DNA of 18,726 nucleotides, taken from the NCBI GenBank assembly GCA_037447655.1, contig JBBHKE010003043.1, forward strand, positions 1 to 18,726. Direction: 5' to 3'. Below are positions 18,130-18,726 of this stretch, piece after piece. A program made the position numbers and the translations under genes. This DNA comes from Zygnema cylindricum (Eukaryota; Streptophyta; Zygnematophyceae; Zygnematales; Zygnemataceae). Position 1 is the stretch's first letter, and every line of letters begins with the position of its first letter. The notes beneath the pieces were generated by a model. That model did no database searches and had not been told where the DNA came from. It worked only from the letters and a program-made list of their open reading frames with translations.

Positions 18130-18726
18130 ACGGAGTTTCCATGTGGGTTCCAGTGCCATTGTCCAGTACCAGAGAGTGAGGGGCGTTCCATGGTACAAAC
18201 TGTTACTGGGACCGTTTTCCGCCGTAAAGAGGCCATGGATGGAGGAGGAGGAGCTCGGGGAATTCTGGTGGGGTTGTTGGCAAATAACGGACAGGTTATT
18301 GGGATACAGCAGGTGAGAGAGGGAGAGGGAGAGAGGGAGAGAGGGAGAGTGCTTTTTGGAAGTTTTTGGTGGGGGTATTGGAAAATGGTGGACAAGTTGT
18401 TGGGATACAGAAGGTGAGAGAGGAGGGAGAGAGGAGGGAGAGAGGAGGGAGAGAGGAGGGAGAGAGGAGGGAGAGAGGAGGGAGAGAAGAGGGAGAGAGG
18501 AGGGAGCGCAGGAGTGTTTTTTTGGGATTTTTGGTCGGAATACTGGTCATTTACGGAGAGGTTATTGGGCTACTGTTAATTTGAGGGAAGAGAGAGAGGG
18601 AGAAAATCTTTGTTAGTTTCGACAAGGATGCTGGGATTTTTCGGTCTGTTTCCCCAACACTCCGCTTCTTTTTTCTCAAAACCCCTTTCTTTTCTCCTTT
18701 CCTCTCTCCCGTCCCTTCCCCCCCCC
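11611..18726 (+). CDS. Spliced alpha/beta-hydrolase gene (lipase/esterase-like), continues past window
   Basis: The gene model joins exons 11611-11739, either 14828-14915 or 14966-15053, exon 3 ending 15666, 16307-16384, 17263-17467, perhaps 17776-17838, and 18136-18312. Joins from exon 3 onward keep one frame. The product has an acidic Ser-rich N-terminus of about 40 residues, then YVPYPFHWDGANTHESRRD and, about 35 residues later, IHLIAHSHGGNVTL. The latter is a GxSxG-type nucleophile elbow in its AHSHGGN form, with the Ser codon at 17340-17342. The order W-x-G-A-N, R, helix, HSHGGN matches a family of predicted serine hydrolases related to lipases. These act on ester bonds, but the substrate cannot be told from sequence. 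The acid and His of the triad are not visible, so the gene probably runs on past 18726. No signal peptide is evident. The unresolved 5' side of exon 3 leaves open that this is a decaying gene. Confidence 0.7.
11767..11878 (+). repeat. CT-rich microsatellite just after the exon 1 donor
   Basis: Repeats of CTCTCTCC and CTCTCTTT, beginning about 30 bp after the splice donor at 11740. It is complementary to the GA-rich tract at 13570-14000 in the same intron. Confidence 0.92.
12496..13095. mobile_element. MITE, family A, copy 3, 600 bp, inside intron 1
   Basis: The left end CACCTTGAATCGTTATTAGC is identical to copy 1 at 4937. The right end's reverse complement is CACTTTGAATTGATATTAGC. TA flanks both sides (12494-12495 and 13096-13097). 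It is three times longer than the other family members because of inner sequence that includes a diverged direct duplication. The block starting AACTCTAATTTGGGT and running to ATCTTTACACTA occurs at about 12615-12680 and again at about 12742-12805. No coding capacity. Its presence in an intron of a gene shows the family inserts in transcribed DNA. Confidence 0.88.
13570..14000 (+). repeat. Long GA-rich polypurine tract in intron 1
   Basis: The plus strand is almost pure purine, GAGAGAGGAG-type at 13571-13705 and looser GGGAAAGGA-type after that. It can form triplex DNA, and as RNA it can pair with the CT tracts at 11767-11878 or 14682-14775. The Arg/Glu or Ser/Leu/Pro open frames on its two strands are artefacts of the repeat. 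Confidence 0.92.
14682..14775 (+). repeat. 7-bp tandem repeat CCCCTCT/CCCCTCG
   Basis: About thirteen heptads. The outer ones are CCCCTCT and the inner block of five is CCCCTCG, giving a nested expansion. It ends about 50 bp before the exon 2a acceptor at 14827. Confidence 0.92.
14828..14915 (+). CDS. Hydrolase exon 2a (alternative to 2b)
   Basis: This 88-nt exon follows a poly-T/AG acceptor and ends in a GTACGA donor. It reads in phase 0 from exon 1 and ends in phase 1. The peptide begins ESLSTNLPPMAFVDVEFGKN and ends IRQLVP. It is the partner of exon 2b: seven nucleotides and four residues differ (L/S, N/K, N/S, I/V), with two silent changes. The 50-bp intron between the two is also duplicated sequence. 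Using both exons would shift the frame and meet a TGA in 2b. Confidence 0.65.
14966..15053 (+). CDS. Hydrolase exon 2b (alternative to 2a)
   Basis: Same length, phases and splice-site types as exon 2a. The peptide begins ESSSTKLPPMAFVDVEFGKS and ends VRQLVP. If joined after 2a it would read GIFKYKASSNGICGR and then stop, so one of the two must be skipped. Both copies are intact, which suggests recent origin or that both are used. Confidence 0.65.
15270..15483 (+). repeat. Tandem repeat of pseudo 3' splice sites plus poly-T
   Basis: Four copies of a TTCTCCATCTTTTCTTACAG-like unit: CAG near 15291, a mutated ACAA near 15331, CAG near 15375 and CAG near 15449. The spacing is about 40, 44 and 74 bp. 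Each resembles a good pyrimidine tract followed by CAG. A run of 26 T (15458-15483) follows the last copy. None of them leads into an open frame that fits exon 3, so they look like decoys or remnants of duplicated exon edges. Confidence 0.7.
15516..15666 (+). CDS. Hydrolase exon 3, 5' boundary unresolved
   Basis: The clear coding part reads KSWYMKDLNPGNFCYLL, then SQELGDTHFGTESIW and RPLP. It ends in phase 1 at G|GTATAA, which joins exon 4 in frame. The 5' side does not resolve. The only AG with the right phase close by is at 15575-15576 and has no pyrimidine tract. The frame stays open back to 15516. A VHGK motif at 15520-15531 lies one frame away, about ten codons before SWYM. In this hydrolase family an HG oxyanion-hole motif is expected at about that distance before a WW or WY pair. 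A one-base indel, a homopolymer error at the nearby T and C runs, or pseudogene decay would explain this. Confidence 0.55.
15667..16306 (+). other. Hydrolase intron 3 with CT and TA microsatellites
   Basis: It runs from a GTATAA donor to an acceptor T-run followed by GGGTGTCAG. It contains a CT-rich tract starting about 15 bp after the donor (15680-15775, pure CT at about 15708-15736) and a long TA run (16047-16139). The Tyr/Ile open frame over the TA run is an artefact. Confidence 0.65.
16047..16139. repeat. TA microsatellite, about 90 bp
   Basis: Near-uninterrupted TA dinucleotides, self-complementary and prone to cruciform formation. There is one break near 16058. Confidence 0.95.
16307..16384 (+). 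CDS. Hydrolase exon 4 (WDGANTHESRRD block)
   Basis: Seventy-eight nucleotides, phase 1 in and out, after a T-rich TGTCAG acceptor and before a GTAGGT donor. It encodes DRSKLPDYVPYPFHWDGANT then HESRRD. The W-D-G-A-N block followed by an Arg a few residues later is shared by predicted serine hydrolases with a downstream HSHGGN elbow, which here lies in exon 5. Confidence 0.72.
16385..17262 (+). repeat. Intron 4 with tandem decayed copies of the exon 5 start
   Basis: Units of about 175 to 200 bp carry a piece like the first 50 bp of exon 5 with its acceptor, then a GTTTACATAATTTAATA motif, a TG microsatellite and AT-rich TTAATTAAT sequence. Copies begin near 16505 (very decayed), at 16723, 16887 and 17068; the real exon starts at 17263. 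Copies 16887 and 17068 keep a CAG acceptor and the right phase but stop after SGKSLGS and LGKS. Copy 16723 keeps a KLINAIGTADH reading after TTTTTTAG and then stops. The unit's distal half is absent from the real exon. Confidence 0.82.
16566..16640 (+). repeat. TG microsatellite
   Basis: About 37 TG units with a few TGC interruptions. Shorter TG runs sit at the matching place in the later units, for example 16980-16996. Confidence 0.93.
17263..17467 (+). CDS. Hydrolase exon 5 (nucleophile elbow AHSHGGN)
   Basis: A TACAG acceptor and GTGAGT donor frame 205 nt. Joined to exon 4 it reads SGKNLGKLINAIGTSD, ARIHLIAHSHGGNVTLKGI and, at the end, TEAFWAVHKKKY. The pattern of a helix, a hydrophobic strand IHLIAH and then S-H-G-G-N is the alpha/beta-hydrolase strand-turn-helix that carries the catalytic Ser (codon TCC at 17340-17342). 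It is the strongest protein signal in the window. It ends in phase 2. The frame opens further upstream without a usable ATG, so it is an internal exon. Confidence 0.82.
17510..17696 (+). repeat. CT-rich tract at the 5' end of intron 5
   Basis: CTCTCTCC-type repeats beginning about 45 bp after the exon 5 donor. It is complementary in composition to the GA tract at 17926-18125 near the other end of the same intron. The open frames read through it are repeat artefacts. Confidence 0.92.
17776..17838 (+). CDS. Possible small cassette exon of the hydrolase
   Basis: A strong T-run/AAG acceptor is followed by 63 nt that stay open in the frame set by exon 5 and end at GAT|GTAAAT, phase 2 in and out. 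The peptide is RSFLFDRPLYFSKNREL then Lys-rich. Because its length is a multiple of three and both phases are 2, it can be included or skipped without changing the exon 6 frame. If not spliced at 17838, it ends in a TAA two bases later. There is no homology evidence. Confidence 0.3.
17926..18125 (+). repeat. GA-rich tract at the 3' end of intron 5
   Basis: A GGGGAGGGGAGAGGA-type block (17926-17995) and a nearly pure GA microsatellite (18024-18125). It occupies the position where a pyrimidine tract is normally found before the exon 6 acceptor near 18135, so that acceptor would be atypical. Confidence 0.92.
18136..18312 (+). CDS. Hydrolase exon 6, tentative, with repeat copy A
   Basis: An AG at 18134-18135 gives the phase-2 entry exon 5 needs. 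The exon is 177 nt and reads FHVGSSAIVQYQRVRGVPWY, then KLLLGPFSAVKRPWM, an EEEE run and FWWGCWQITDRLLGY. It ends at CAG|GTGAGA. GVPWY is in the place where this family often has a G-T-P-F or G-T-P-W strand end after the nucleophile helix. The acceptor has no pyrimidine tract. Another frame with a phase-2 AG (entry at 18176) reads EGRSMVQTVTGTVFRRKEAM and is a rival. I prefer the first because third-position changes dominate between the repeat copies in that frame. Confidence 0.42.
18363..18413 (+). CDS. Repeat copy B of the exon 6 end, possible alternative exon
   Basis: Fifty-one nucleotides between GGAAG and AG|GTGAGA, phase 2 in and out, encoding FWWGYWKMVDKLLGYR. It matches the end of exon 6 (FWWGCWQITDRLLGYS) closely, with conservative replacements. 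Read through without splicing it stops at the TGA inside the donor. The pyrimidine tract before it is short (GCTTTTTGG). Confidence 0.33.
18418..18508 (+). repeat. 11-bp tandem repeat GAGAGAGGAGG
   Basis: About eight copies, lying between repeat copies B and C. A related GGGAGA repeat (18315-18350) lies between copies A and B. Confidence 0.92.
18523..18579 (+). pseudogene. Repeat copy C of the exon 6 end, more diverged
   Basis: Encodes WDFWSEYWSFTERLLGYC and then TAA, aligned to FWWG-YW...LLGY of copies A and B. It has no GTGAGA donor, and the AGs before it have the wrong phase for exon 5 or 6. It could be a terminal remnant or a decayed copy. Confidence 0.38.
18580..18726 (+). other. End of window, pyrimidine-rich, no exon seen
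   Basis: A short GA stretch, then from about 18645 a pyrimidine-rich sequence (CTTCTTTTTTCTC and TTCCCCCCCCC at the end). It could be the tract before another exon beyond the window. Confidence 0.4.

Noticed and set aside
17574-18395. 273-codon minus-strand frame, the longest in the window
   Set aside because: Mostly microsatellite readings (SLSLSL and REGERE runs), and it lies opposite the hydrolase exon region; no domain.

Overview
This window looks like nuclear DNA from a eukaryote with an AT-rich, repeat-rich, intron-rich genome. No bacterial-style operon, rRNA, tRNA or CRISPR array was found. Evidence for a eukaryote: one spliced gene whose exons join in phase at GT...AG borders, long introns full of microsatellites, and many short non-autonomous DNA transposons with clean terminal inverted repeats (TIRs) and target-site duplications (TSDs). 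I cannot name the organism; nothing in the sequence decides between protist, fungus, plant or animal.

Layout. Positions 1-3147 hold no gene I can support, only a CT-rich tract and a GC-richer stretch with conflicting open frames. Positions 3150-10605 are a graveyard of non-autonomous DNA transposons: a TTGCGTGG-ended element, a group of about 198-bp elements flanked by TA, two PIF/Harbinger-like elements (TAA and TTA target sites), and three hAT-like elements at 7048-9196. The hAT-like elements are each bounded by a perfect 8-bp duplication and lie almost end to end. A possible small gene of unknown function lies at 11074-11433.

From 11611 to the end of the window runs a plus-strand gene for an alpha/beta-hydrolase (lipase/esterase-like serine hydrolase), probably continuing past the window. 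Its exons carry an acidic Ser-rich N-terminus, a WDGANTHESRRD block and the nucleophile elbow AHSHGGN. Its introns contain CT, GA, TA and TG microsatellites and one TA-flanked MITE.

The most interesting part is the hydrolase gene itself, which shows three separate local tandem duplications of exon sequence. (1) Exon 2 is present twice, 138 bp apart; both copies are 88 nt, and using both breaks the frame and gives a stop, so the pair is built to be mutually exclusive. (2) The 5' edge of exon 5 and its acceptor are repeated upstream as decayed copies, two of which keep a CAG acceptor and the downstream phase. (3) The end of the last visible exon is repeated three times, with substitutions biased to third codon positions. 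Complementary CT-rich and GA-rich tracts lie near opposite ends of its introns and could fold the pre-mRNA. The 5' side of exon 3 does not resolve: a VHG oxyanion-type motif sits one frame away from the rest of the exon. A decayed gene or a sequence error in homopolymers must therefore be kept in mind.
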